Positions 19,983 through 30,433 of a stretch of DNA of 31,882 nucleotides are shown here, piece after piece; position 1 is the first letter of the stretch; each line of letters begins with the position of its first letter. Source of the DNA: Stagonosporopsis chrysanthemi (lineage: Eukaryota; Ascomycota; Dothideomycetes; Pleosporales; Didymellaceae); assembly GCA_022560025.1 (NCBI GenBank), contig JAFISE010000268.1:1-31882 (forward strand), given 5' to 3'. The notes beneath the pieces are model-generated. The model worked only from the letters and a program-made list of their open reading frames with translations. It made no database searches and was not told the origin of the DNA. The translations under genes were made by a program, and so were the position numbers.

Positions 19983-21500
19983 ACGTATATTTTAAGCAAG
20001 TAACGCGTACAAGTAAGCTAGCAAATAGGTAGGAGTTAGGTAAGGGTTAAGGTAGCACGTAACAGTACTTAACCTCTACCTAACCTCTACCTAAGCTAAG
20101 TTAATACTAAGTAAGTAGAGGTTAAGTTGTCTCTACTTATAGTTAAGGTAAAGTAGAAGTTATACTAACGTTGTAGAAGATTTTATTCTATAGTAATAAA
20201 GCTAATTATTACTACTTATTATTATACACTGTAGTAGAGTTACCTTAACAGAGTTATTCTATAGTAAGATAAGCTATTTATTACAACTTAAAATTATATA
20301 CCTTAGTAAGTACCTTTAACCTAACTCTAACTTAGGTCTGTGCAACTTAATTCTACTCTTACCTACACTAGAAGTACTCCTACTTAACCTCTACCCCTAG
20401 CCTATATAACCTTAACCTAACTACTACTCTAAGGTCTGTGCGACTCTAACCTAACTTCTACTTACTGCTAGGTACTTTAAACCTATTTACTAGCTTATAC
20501 ATAAGTAAGTAATATACTCTACTAACTTTATATACTTCTCCTATCTAAATTTATAATAGCTCTACGTAATATTCTTTAATTGCTCTTAAATAAAGCATAT
20601 ATATAGCTTGCTATCTTATCTATTAATACTTAATAAATCTAAGGTAGTTGTCTTGCTATAGTAATATACAACGTAGCTAAAGCAACGCTCTGCTACTAAC
20701 GTACTAGAATACCTACCTAATGCAATTACTTACCTAACTTAAAAAAGCTTACTAAGGTAGAGAAAGAGGTAATTATTAAATATATACTTAATCTATACTT
20801 TTGCAAATTTACGCCTATATAAAAAGCTGTACGTAATATAGCTAATAAACTACTTACTATGCACAGCACTAGTTAGGTTAGTATCTACTAGCTACACAAC
20901 TTTATTAAGAATATAGATAGTCTTAAAATATATTTTAATTAAGTGTATAATAGGCAGCAAGCTCTATATAAAGATCTAGTCTTAATTAAAAGCTAGTCTA
21001 AGCTTGTAGAAGAGACAAAGGCTAAGTATAGTATCTGTAATAATAACGTCTATAACTTTATCAAGGCTAGCTTTATAACAGGCAAGATTATAACTTAGCT
21101 TATTATAATAGAATTAGAGAAGAAAGGCAAGCTAAAGAGTATTTAGCTTAGCAACTGTAAATAGGTAAAAGCAATTGCTACTATTAACACTGCTAGCTAG
21201 TTAGTTCTGCTGTTTATTATCTTTACTAGCTAGTACTATCTATCTACTTAGTATAAAGAAGTAGAGATCCTATATAACTAGGTAATTGCAGTTAGTAACA
21301 ATAGCTAAACAAATAACAAGCTAGGAGTAGAGTAGCTAAAGTACTTTAATACTTATACAAAGACTTATATCTTTAGTATCTATTGCCTACTTATTCTTAA
21401 TAGTTATAAAAGCTACTACTCTTTGAAGTTTTAAGAGCTCTGTAAAGAGAACAATATCTACATACTCTGTATACTACTTTACTTATTCTACTTGCTATAG
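19983..21500 (+). mobile_element. Fot1/Pogo-type transposon, copy 2 (3' truncated, with insertion)
   Basis: Starts after TA with ACGTATATTTTAAGCAAG, matching the terminal repeat of copy 3, and follows that copy through the transposase to CTTGCTATAG (21500), which corresponds to a point just before the third catalytic residue. The rest is missing and hAT-derived sequence follows. A 480-bp element interrupts the left terminal repeat (20018-20500). Stop codons are throughout. Confidence 0.8.
20018..20500. mobile_element. MITE-like element inserted in a Fot1 terminal repeat
   Basis: The Fot1 terminal repeat is intact up to GTACAAGTAAG (20017) and resumes at ATAAGTAAGTAATATACTC (20501). The insert has inverted ends CTAGCAAATAGG / CCTATTTACTAG and internal direct repeats around CTAAGGTCTGTGCGACT (about 20315 and 20430). 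ACAAGTAA/ATAAGTAA on the two sides could be an 8-bp target duplication (hAT-like), but the right end carries seven extra bases, so exact ends and superfamily are uncertain. No coding capacity. Confidence 0.6.
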
Positions 21501-21559
21501 TAGTAATTTTAGTTTAGATGTTCTACATGTTAAATAACTAGTTATTATAAGTATTAATA

Positions 21560-22050
21560 ATAGCTCCTCTTTATATTATATAAGCTTTGCTCTTTTCTAT
21601 AGCTGCTAATCTCTTTATAAGAGAGTAAGCAAGCTAACTTCTTTAATATCTTTATCTGTTTTGCTCTTAACTTTAATTCTAATCTTACCTGCTAGCCTAA
21701 CACAGGTAGGCAACTTAAGAAGATTATCTACCTTATTATAGAGTAGAGTACTATCTATTACTATAGCCTCTAAGAATATTTAATCCTTTAGGATTATAAT
21801 CTCTTAGATAGCTTAAGCAGAAAGTCTGTGCCTTTAATCTCTAAGCACGTTTCTAGTAGTATTAATTACTTGCTTTACTTTTACTTGTAAAATAGATACT
21901 ACTAGAATATCTTTTATAACTTGTATAAGATAAGGATAAGAAGCTTTATTTAACTTTTACTACTCTAAGATATTAAGAGTGTTGCTTAATAAAACACAGT
22001 GTATACTTAGATAGGTTAAGTCTACATTCTAATCTATATTAAAAGTTAAA
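21560..22050 (-). pseudogene. hAT transposase C-terminus, degenerate
   Basis: The reverse strand reads KLNKASYPYLIQVIKDILVV, then VKQVINTTRNVLRD, RHRLSA and EIIILKD (about 21960 down to 21770), followed by an open stretch with NKVDNLLKLPTCVRLAGK. This is the pattern of the hAT dimerisation domain (YP.L...A.DIL......VE..F..AR......R.RL). Few stops occur, all TAA/TAG. Only the C-terminus is present, between Fot1 copy 2 and LTR L6; the N-terminal part and hAT ends were not found. Confidence 0.6.
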
Positions 22051-22102
22051 CTTTAACTATATATAAAAAAGCTTACTGACTGTAATTAAATTAGTATAGC
22101 TA

Positions 22103-22380
22103 TGTAAGAACAAGTCTAGTTCTTTAAGCCTACTTTATATTACCTAACAACTACCTAACTTAGATCTGTCTTCTAACTACTCCTAAGTATAGTCTTCCTT
22201 AAGCTTCTAGGTATTAAAAGAGAAGCTTCTACAGAGTTTAGATAAATAGTTTTAAAGTATCTTTTTATACAAGACCTATAAGAATAGAGATCTAGTTCTA
22301 TAGTTTATCTTAGTACTTCTATATACTTTGTAGTAGATACCTATATAATTTAGACTCTTCTAGTATTCTGTGTTGTTATA
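22103..22380 (+). repeat. 5' LTR of copy B (L6), 278 bp
   Basis: Reads TGTAAGAACAAGTC...TGTGTTGTTATA, the forward orientation of the family-1 LTR; the leader TTATACTTTAAAACTTATCC follows directly, as next to LTR L5. Confidence 0.87.
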
Positions 22381-23990
22381 TTATACTTTAAAACTTATCC
22401 TAGCTAGTAACAGCTTTATAATAATATTACTATAGTTTGTTTAGTTATTTGTATAAGCATAGCTAGAGTATTATACCTAAACTAAATAAGTCTTTAAATT
22501 ATTTATATAATAGTTAAAATACTAAAGATCTTTTAACAACTAAAGCTTATAAGTTTAGAGCTTTCTATAACTTATTACTCTAGAATTAACTTTAGAAAAG
22601 CTGTGTTAGATTGTGCTAAGATAGACACTTAGAGACTATTAATAACCTACCTAATTTAGATACAACCTTAATATTAGGCACTACTATAGGACCTACTACT
22701 AAGTCTTAGAACTAATTAGGGACTAGACGCCCTTAGAGCCCTGTATTAGCACAACTATCTGCTGCTAATAACAGATCTAATTTAGAGCTATCTTACTATA
22801 ATCTCTTAAAAGAGATAGCCTAACTATAGCAAGAACTTGCTTAGTTACGTGCTAGTCTTGCTTTAGCAGATTGCTCTCTACTTATAACAGAAACACTACT
22901 AATAGGTATACTGTATTAATCTACTTTAAGGCAGCTATTAGAATCTAGCTTAGTACTTATAGTATATAAGAAGCTCTTTAAAAAGACTCTTAATATTAAG
23001 GTTCTTATAAATAGAAGTAATTCTACCTTTTAGTAATAGTATACTTTTATTTAAGACTAACTTAATATTAATATAGACTACTATTAGAGTATATATATAT
23101 ACATAGCTCTTGTCTAGAGTTATACTTCTAGATTAGCTAAAGAATACTTAGAACCTTAGTACTTCTCTAATAATAAGTTTAACTGTTTTTACACTATAGA
23201 AAAGATAATTATACTCTTTAAGACATACCTTTTTACTAGAAATAAGTAGGCAGAAAGCTAAGCAGCTTTTAATTAACTCTAAATAGAGAAATTAGAAGCT
23301 TTTCTTACTTTTAAGAGCTACTTTCTTAGTGTAGCTATTAAAAGAAAAGTACTCTAATTAGAATAGCTTTACTATATATAGACTAAGACCTCTCTAAGTA
23401 TTTAAGTACTTAATCTAGGCTTTAAGCAGCAATAGTATAATTCCTTCTCTTAAATAGTAGAACACTTAACTGCCTATAATATAGAAAGAAAGAACAATTC
23501 TACTATGCTACTACTTTTAGTTTTGCAACCTCTAAGATTAATTAGAATACCTTAGTTAGATATAAAACAGAGCTTTATTACAACAAGTTAACAAGATTAC
23601 TTTTCTCTTAGCTAATTTACTTACTTTGCTTAAAGTACCTTTACACTCTGCTAACTTTCTAATATACCTGCACTTGTAAAGAATATAACTCTAAGAGCTT
23701 GCTATAACTATAGAAAGCTAAGATACTTTACTAAAGATTATATAGTACCTTGCGTATATAAAATTAAAGTAGAATAAAAAGACTTTATTAATACTAAAGA
23801 AGACTTTAACAAGACTAATACAATCTCTATAGAAAATAGTCTTACTTAGAAAGATTATCTTACTTAGGCCTAAACTAATATAATCTATTTAATTTCTTAC
23901 TATCTTATTTGTTTAGCAGTCTTTATTTCCTTACCTCTACTATTCTTTGCAACTAAGGGCTTAGTATTTAACTCTGCTCCTTAGTTAATA
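22381..23990 (+). pseudogene. Leader and gag of family 1, copy B
   Basis: The leader matches copy A' (15590 to 15009). A CCHC zinc knuckle is recognisable at 23700-23741: CYNYRKLRYFTKDY, where the second Cys, the His and the last Cys are all Tyr, each one RIP-type transition from the expected residue. Multiple TAG/TAA. Confidence 0.7.
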
Positions 23991-24699
23991 CTAGTACCTA
24001 AGGATTTTTATTTTTAAACTCTAATATTATATATTTTATTTCTACTTTACTTTATAAACTTATCTAAAAGCTACTCTTCTTAGTTTTTATTAAAAGTTTC
24101 TAGGATTAAATTACTTTCTTTATAACCTAGTACATATAGTTATACTTTATAGTTAATAGCTAAAAGGTATATAACTGCTCTTTTATTATTATAGACCTTA
24201 GATTATATAACTATATTATTAGAATTAAGTAGCTAAAGTGTTTTAAGCTATAACTTAATACAGATAGGTCTTAGTTAATATAGCTTACTAAATACTCTTA
24301 ATTATATAATTCTGTACTACCTTTATTAATAACTTTGCAACAACTTCCTAGAGAAGGCAAAGCCTAATAGGATATAGAGTAACAAGATACTCTATAGGAA
24401 TAAAAAGAGTATTAGTAATAATACAGCCTTAGTACAACTATTTAACGCATTAAAAGTATCCTAAAGTTGCCTAAGTTTTGTTTGCAACCTTTAGTACTAC
24501 CTAACAAAGCAGTAAATACTCTTGTAACTAGTCTAACTAAGGTTACTACTATTACTATGCTCTTAGCTAATACTTTCTACTTCTTAATAAAGAAACTGCA
24601 AAACAAGTTCTTTACAACTAATTTATATAAGATAAATTATATAAAGAAGAGAAGTACAACTAAGATAACTTTAATAACACCTAACTAATCTAGAAATAC

Positions 24700-25714
24700 T
24701 CACTCGCTTAATACTCTTAGTATACTAATATATTTAGTAAGGCAGAAGCTAAAAGCCTTTTAAAATACTACTTCTATAACTACAAGATTGTTTTAGAAGA
24801 ACTCTTACTAAACTATTACTCTTTCTTATATAAACAGAACTTAGAGAAACTTAAAGCTACTAAGAAGTTTGTATAAGAATAGCTGTACTATAGTTAGATT
24901 AAATATAGCTAAAGCCTATTTATATTACTTATACTATGTATATAAAAACTATATAGAAGCCTGTATATCTATATAGACTATTATAAATTAAATAATTTAA
25001 CTTACAAAGACTTTTATCTAATACTCTGTATAGACAAGCTGCTTACCTAACTATCTAAGGCAAAGATATTTACAAAGTTTAATATTTAATTAGCTTTTAA
25101 CTAAATCTGTATAAATCTTGCTTTTAAAGAGTATACTGTATTCTAAACACGTTATAGTATATATAAGTATAAAGTCTTACTATTTAGTTTATATAATAGC
25201 TCTGCTATGTACTAACACTATATAAATAACATTCTAACTAACTACTTAGATAACTTCTTTATTACTTACTTAGACAATACCTTTATCTACTTTAAAGATA
25301 CTTAGACTTACTAGATATATATTAAAAAAGTTCTAGAATATCTTTACTCTACAGGCTTATAGGTTAATATTAAGAAAAGCAAATTCTATATAACTTATAC
25401 TTAGTACCTTAGGTATATCTTTACAAACAAAGGTATTAAGGTAGATTCTAAAAAGGTATAGGTTTTAGCAGACTAGAAGCTACTTATAACTATAACAGGT
25501 GTAAAATTATTTCTAGGCTTTACTAGTTTCTATTAACAATTTATACCTAAGTTCTTTTAAGTAGTAAAACTTTTAATAATATTACAAAGTCTATTAAATA
25601 CCTTTAAATAGACTCTAGACTACTAGGTTAGCTTTAAGAAGCTTAAACAGAGCCTACTAGCTATCTTAACTATGTACTACTTTAACCTAGACTTTAAAAC
25701 AAAGCTTAAGACTA
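24700..25714 (+). pseudogene. Reverse transcriptase and start of RNase H of family 1, copy B
   Basis: One frame is followable across 25080-25713: KFNI.LAFN.ICINLAF, TRYSIYKYKVLLFSLYN (F-G-L block), YINNILTNYLDNFFITYLDN with the catalytic YLDD at 25267-25278 now YLDN (GAT>AAT), then VLADKL-type and VKLFLGFTSFY (connection). It runs to FKTKLKT, where the next codon is split by Fot1. The upstream 23990-24700 part (protease and linker) is too degraded to assign. Confidence 0.8.
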
Positions 25715-27566
25715 ACGTATGTTATAAGCAAGTAACGTGTACAAGTAAGTAACGCACTCTACTAACTTTGCGCACCTCTCCTATCTAAATTTATAATAGC
25801 TCTACGCAACATTACTTAATTACTCTTAAATAAAGCAGATATACAGCTTGCTATCTTATCTATTAATACTTAACAAATCTAAGGCAATTGTCCTACTGCA
25901 GTAATGTATAACGTAGCTAAAGCGACGCTCTGCTGCTAACGCACTAAGATACCTACCTAACGTAATTGCTAACCTAACTTAAGAAAGCTTACTAAGGTAG
26001 AGGAGAAAGTAATTGTTAGATATATACTTAACTTAGATTCTTGTAGATTTATGCTTACGTACAAAGCTGTACGTAATATAGCTAATAATCTACTTGCTGT
26101 GCACAGCACTAGTTAAGTTAGTGTCTACTAGCTGCGCAACTTTGTTAAGCGTACAGACAGTCTTAAGATACGTTTTAATTAAGCGTACAATAGGCAGCAA
26201 GCTCTATACAAGGATCTAGTCCTAATTAAAAGCTAGTTTAAGCTTATAGAAGAGACAAAGGCTAAGTACAGTATTTGTAATAATAATGTCTATAACTTTA
26301 ACAAGGCTAGCTTTATAATAAGCAAGATTACAACTTAGCTTGTTGTAATAAGATTAGAGAGAAGAGGCAGGCTAAAGAGCATTTAGCCTAGCAACTGTAA
26401 ATAGGTAATAGTAATTGCTGCTATTAATACTACTAGCTAGTTAGTCCTGCTGTTTATTATCTTTGCTAGCTAGTATTATCTATCTGCTTAGTACAAGGAA
26501 GCAGAGATACTATGCAACTAAGTAATTACAGTTAGTAATAATAGCTAGACAAATAACAAGCTAAGAGTAAAGTAGCTAAAGCACTTTAATACTTATATAA
26601 AGACTTGCATTTTTAGTGTGTGTTACTTGCTTGTCCTTAACAGCTACAAAAGCTACTACTTTCTTAAGTTTTAAGAGCTCTGTAAAGAGAACAATATCTA
26701 CATACTCTGTATGCTACCTTACTTATCTTACCTGCTACAGCTACTTAATATTAGCTACTTCTTGCTGTTAAAGCACGCATATAGCTGTAAGGTTAAGAGC
26801 TTTATCTGCTACTACATTAATTATATTACTAAGCTTAAGTTCCTGCTAGCCTTTAAGGCAGCGTATAATTAATTGTTTACCTTAGCTAATATCTGCTTAG
26901 CCTTTTAAAGCGCAGGCCTTGTACTTCTCTAGCTAGATACTGTTCTATTAAAGCTTAACGTGTAGCTGCGTACGCCTACTCTAGCTGCCTTACTAGAGGC
27001 GCTCTAGGAAGCGTGTACGCTAAGCAATATATACAAACTTAAAGCTTAATTAACTCTAATACGTAAGCGCGTGCGCTAATATAAGAGCTTATTACTTGCT
27101 TTTATTATTAAAGCAATTAATTAGCTTAAGAAGAGCACTAAGGTAATAATACTTTTAGCTAAGTTAATGCGCAATTAAATTGCTAGCCTTAAGAAGGCTA
27201 ATAAAGCAGTGTTAGCGCGTAAACAGCATAAAAAAAAGCGTATACAGCAGCGTAGGGTCTTAACAAAGAGAGCTAGAGAGGATCTACTTGTTTAAGGTAA
27301 GGCTAATTAGCAGATTGCTTGTAAGCAGCGTTAAGAAGGAGAGCAATTAGGCGTAAGCTGCTAAGCTCTTGCGCGCTGTAAAAAGTGCAGAGAGACTAGA
27401 CATAACTCTTGTATGTGTAAGAAAGATACTTTAAATACTACTTAATCTACTCTATTAGTATCTATATATTGTCTTATAAGGTAGTTAAGATATATACGTG
27501 TAGAGGTGCGCAAAGTTAGTAGAGTATGTTACTTGCTTGTACACGTTACTTGCTTATAACATACGT
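25715..27566 (+). mobile_element. Fot1/Pogo-type transposon, copy 3, nested in family 1 pol
   Basis: A complete 1,852-bp element flanked by TA (25713-25714, 27567-27568). The terminal repeats extend over more than 60 bp, starting ACGTATGTTATAAGCAAGT, with two transitions between the ends. They contain the doubled AAGCAAGTAACG-type motif seen in copy 1. Removing the element and one TA rejoins the RNase H frame exactly (...KLKTN/ILDKVVAS...). Confidence 0.92.
25913..27445 (+). pseudogene. Fot1/Pogo transposase of copy 3, RIP-degraded
   Basis: Same frame and blocks as copy 1 (YNFNKASF, SYYFLKF, LLNISYFL, LKKANKA). Catalytic positions are Asn at codons 26300, 26639 and 26747; the last pair again has 35 residues between. 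Length differs from copy 1 by two codons. Many TAA/TAG stops. Confidence 0.83.
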
Positions 27567-27568
27567 TA

Positions 27569-29415
27569 ATATTTTAGATAAAGTAGTAGCTAGTGTTATA
27601 TCTTAAAAACACGCAGACAACTGCTAGTACTTTATAGTATTCTATAGCTGTTCTTTATTAGGTTTAGAGCTTAACTAAGAGATCTATAACAAAGAGCTCT
27701 TTGCTATCTTCTAGGCCTTTAACAAGTAAAGAGATAAGCTAATATCTACACTAAATTAAATCTATGTCTACTCTAACTACTATTCTCTAGAATATTTTAT
27801 AACTACTAAAGTCTTAAATACTTAACAAGCTAGGTAGGCAGAGGTACTTGCTCTGTTTAACTTCTAGATTAAGTACACCCTAGAGAAGAATAATAAGACA
27901 GCTAATATTCTTAATTAAAAAAAGCAAGACCTAGCTAACCTTAAGACAACTTAGAAGGATAATTACTCCTAGGTATTATTAAGACTCTAACAACTTTACA
28001 ACTGTATTAACTTTAATCTTGCCTAAGTCTATCTTTTATATCCTTTAGTATATACTATCTATACCTTATAGCTAGAGATATAGTTAGACTCTTTAGAACT
28101 AATTAAAGCTGTACTGTAATATAATTACTAGGCCTTTAAGAAAGAGTAGAAATCTCTAGCTTCTAGTTATTAGATCTATAATAGTCTACTTTTATACTAA
28201 GATTGTCTGTATATAGTCCTAGACTTTTTACTATATACGCGCCTTATCTAAGAAGCTTATAACTAAGTATCTACTGCTTACCTAAGTGTAAAGAAAACCT
28301 ACTAGCTACTGTCTTAATAGTATTACTAGTAGAGTATAAAAGCAAGCTATAAATAATATATACAAAATTATATCTCTAATTACTATAGTTATCTAAAACA
28401 GACTTAACTCTGCAAGTACCTGTACCTATTACTTATTTCTAATTAACCTATATAGCACCTATATATAGATTTTAAGAATTTTCTAAAAGACAAAGCTAGT
28501 TACAATTAAATACTTGTTATTATTAACTATTTAACAAAGTAAGTAATTACTATTCTATACTACAAGATAACAACTGTGTAAAAAATAGCTTCTTTATTTA
28601 TCTAATAAGTCTATTATTTTAGTTACACCTCTAAGTTAATAGTATCTATTTATAGACCTTAGTTTGTATTCTGTTTCTAGTCTAAGTTTTGTTAGATTAT
28701 TAGTATTAAAGTAAAGCTTTTTACTAACTACTATAAGAAAACTAATAGCTAAACAGAGATTATAAACAAGTATATTAACTAGTAGCTATAACTGTTTATA
28801 ATATACTATTAAGATAACTAGTCTAAATTACTACTACTTATTAACTGCGTATAGCTTACTTTACCTTATTCTAGTATTAGAATAACTTTCTATTAAGTAT
28901 TGTTTTAAAGCAAACCTAGACAGAGCTAGTAGTAGAATAAACCTAATACAGATACAACCTCTTATAATAACCTAAACTACTAGAGTATACTTACTCTAGT
29001 AACCTATATATACTAAGCTTAGAAAGTAGCTAAGGAAAATATAGAAAAGGTGCAGCTGCAAATAAAAGCTACTAAGGATAAGCACTGTAGTCTAGTTAAC
29101 TAAGTAGTAGGTAATAAAGTATACTTGTTAACTAAGAACTTAGCTATTAAGTATCTTAGCTAAAAGCTATCTAACCTATAGAAAGGTCTATTTAAAGTTC
29201 TTAAGTAAGTTAGTTATTTATAGTATTTAAAACTTCTTTCTAGTTTACAAATTTATAAAATTTTTACCTTAGTAAAGACTTAGCAGACTTTCTGCCTAGA
29301 CAAGAAGCTTTAAAACTCTTAAGTATCTTAATTTAAAGAGTTAAGAAATAGAAAGTATAAAAGATACTTGTAAGTAAGCTAGTCTTACAACGCTTAAATT
29401 ACTATATAAGTTAGC
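27569..29415 (+). pseudogene. RNase H, integrase and chromodomain of family 1, copy B
   Basis: Continuation of pol after the Fot1: RNase H (VVASVIS.KHADN, YNKELFAIF), linker, integrase N-terminal finger near 28330-28400 (Cys/His replaced by Tyr/Asn), integrase core with YIDFKNF at about 28462-28482 (first catalytic Asp kept, codon 28468), the SIYRP.F block near 28650, and a chromodomain at about 29318-29415 (VKK.KV.KILVSKLVLQ then YYIS.LEY). Truncated there. Stops are TAA/TAG. Confidence 0.78.
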
Positions 29416-29668
29416 TAGAATATATTAAGGTTGTACTTTAAGCAAAGCTTATAAGCACTATTTAATTAGTTCTTAAAGATAAATACAGTAATAGAAAGCT
29501 AAAAGAAGATTATAGTAAAGAGTATAGATACTATCTGTCTGTCTTAAAAGTAGAGGTAATAATAACTAGTACAGAGTAGCCTGTTTAGCTTAAAGGTTAG
29601 AGTTAAGATCTAATAACTTAGATTATTACTTAGGTTAAACACAAACTATAAGAGTTTGTATTCCTACT
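29416..29668 (-). repeat. 3' LTR of family 2, copy C (left edge incomplete)
   Basis: Follows the LTR at 19445-19703 from ATTAAGGTTRTACTTTAAGC to GTATTCCTACT. The first dozen or so bases are missing where it meets the chromodomain of copy B, and the end differs from CTTACA by more than RIP. Confidence 0.6.
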
Positions 29669-29693
29669 ATACTATATACTATAACTATAAGAT

Positions 29694-29812
29694 ACTTGTT
29701 AACAAGCAACTAGAGTTAGTCTAATAAAATATAGTTATAGTTGCTTATTAACAAGTAAAATTGTATTATACTTGTTAATAAGCAATAGTCTGTACATGCT
29801 TATTAACAAGTA
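29694..29812. repeat. Cluster of four alternating inverted repeats (ACTTGTTAAYAAGCA)
   Basis: Four 16-19 bp units at 29694-29712, 29738-29756 (inverted), 29770-29787 and 29797-29812 (inverted). The first pair matches over 19 bp with one mismatch. They can form two adjacent hairpins between the 3' LTR of copy C and the antisense ORF. Function unknown: possibly a terminator, a regulatory site for the antisense ORF, or remnants of a small palindromic element. Confidence 0.75.
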
Positions 29813-30022
29813 GTTATATAACCTGTAATTACTTTGTTCTGTACTTTAATTTCTAGTTCTTGTTAGGATTCTAGTTAGTTACTTATTATACTACGTTGCA
29901 TCCTTTGCAGGATTATAACACTACCTTCTTCTTCTATCTAGTTTGTTCTTAAACTATGTAACAGGTAACTAGGTTTATATAAAGCTAAAGCTTCTCTTTA
30001 TCTAGTAATCTAGTAAGTTAAA

Positions 30023-30433
30023 ATGTCTTCTTATATTTACAACCTTTAACTTAGCTTAGAAATTTAACAAGCTAATATACTGTCTAAAGTTTTTTATAAC
30101 TGTTGTTTCTTTAAAAGCTATAAGTACTATATTATACTAAACGCCCTAAACTAAATAAAGTATACTAAGTATACTAAGGTAGGCAAGCTATGTATAAACA
30201 TGTCTTAGGAGTTGCTAGATTGTACTTGCAAAGAGTATAGGAAGAAGGTTAAAGATAACAAGACATTGCTAGCAACTATAATTACACAGTTATTGCAGAA
30301 TAAGAAGATTCTAAAACAAGCTAAAGATTGCACGCAGTACAAGGCGCTAAGTTTAGTAAATAAGATAATTAAGTTAAGTAAGTTAGACTTAGCTAACTAT
30401 AGTACTTCTATACTAGCTAGTAGTAGTTTATAA
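30023..30433 (+). pseudogene. Antisense accessory ORF of family 2: Zn2Cys6-like motif plus coiled coil
   Basis: A 136-codon frame from ATG at 30023 (A at -3) with four internal stops (TAA 30047, 30065, 30152; TAG 30206), each derivable from CAA, CGA, CAG or TGG by RIP. The last 75 codons are open, unusual in this TpA-saturated DNA. Cys or Tyr (TGY>TAY) codons at residues 25, 28, 35, 47, 50 and 57 give C-x2-C-x6-C-x11-C-x2-C-x6-C, the spacing of fungal Zn2Cys6 clusters; only 28 and 57 are still Cys. A charged helical segment follows (CKEYRKKVKDNKTLLATI, LLQNKKILKQAKD, LVNKIIKLSKLDL), then a Ser-rich end. It lies antisense between chromodomain and 3' LTR and converges with pol. A role as nucleic-acid-binding accessory protein or regulator is only inference. 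Confidence 0.55.

Larger units (their letters stand above)
22103..29415 (+). mobile_element. Chromovirus family 1, copy B (5' LTR to chromodomain)
   Basis: Plus-strand Ty3/Gypsy copy: 5' LTR (22103-22380), leader and gag, pol with RT, RNase H, integrase and chromodomain. Fot1 copy 3 is nested in RNase H (25715-27566). The element stops inside the chromodomain at about 29415, where the 3' LTR of copy C begins; its own 3' LTR is absent. Without the Fot1 it is about 5.46 kb long. Confidence 0.83.

Noticed and set aside
20030..20480. Telomere-like or subtelomeric repeat because of GGGTTAAGG and CCTTAACC-type words
   Set aside because: The words are scattered and not tandem TTAGGG; they belong to the bounded insert in the Fot1 terminal repeat.
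24467..24688. 73-codon plus-strand open frame upstream of RT in copy B
   Set aside because: Not in the frame of the downstream RT and without a recognisable protease motif; may be a frame-shifted piece of pol but cannot be supported.
29694..29812. CRISPR-like array
   Set aside because: The units alternate in orientation, spacing is uneven, and the setting is a eukaryotic retrotransposon.
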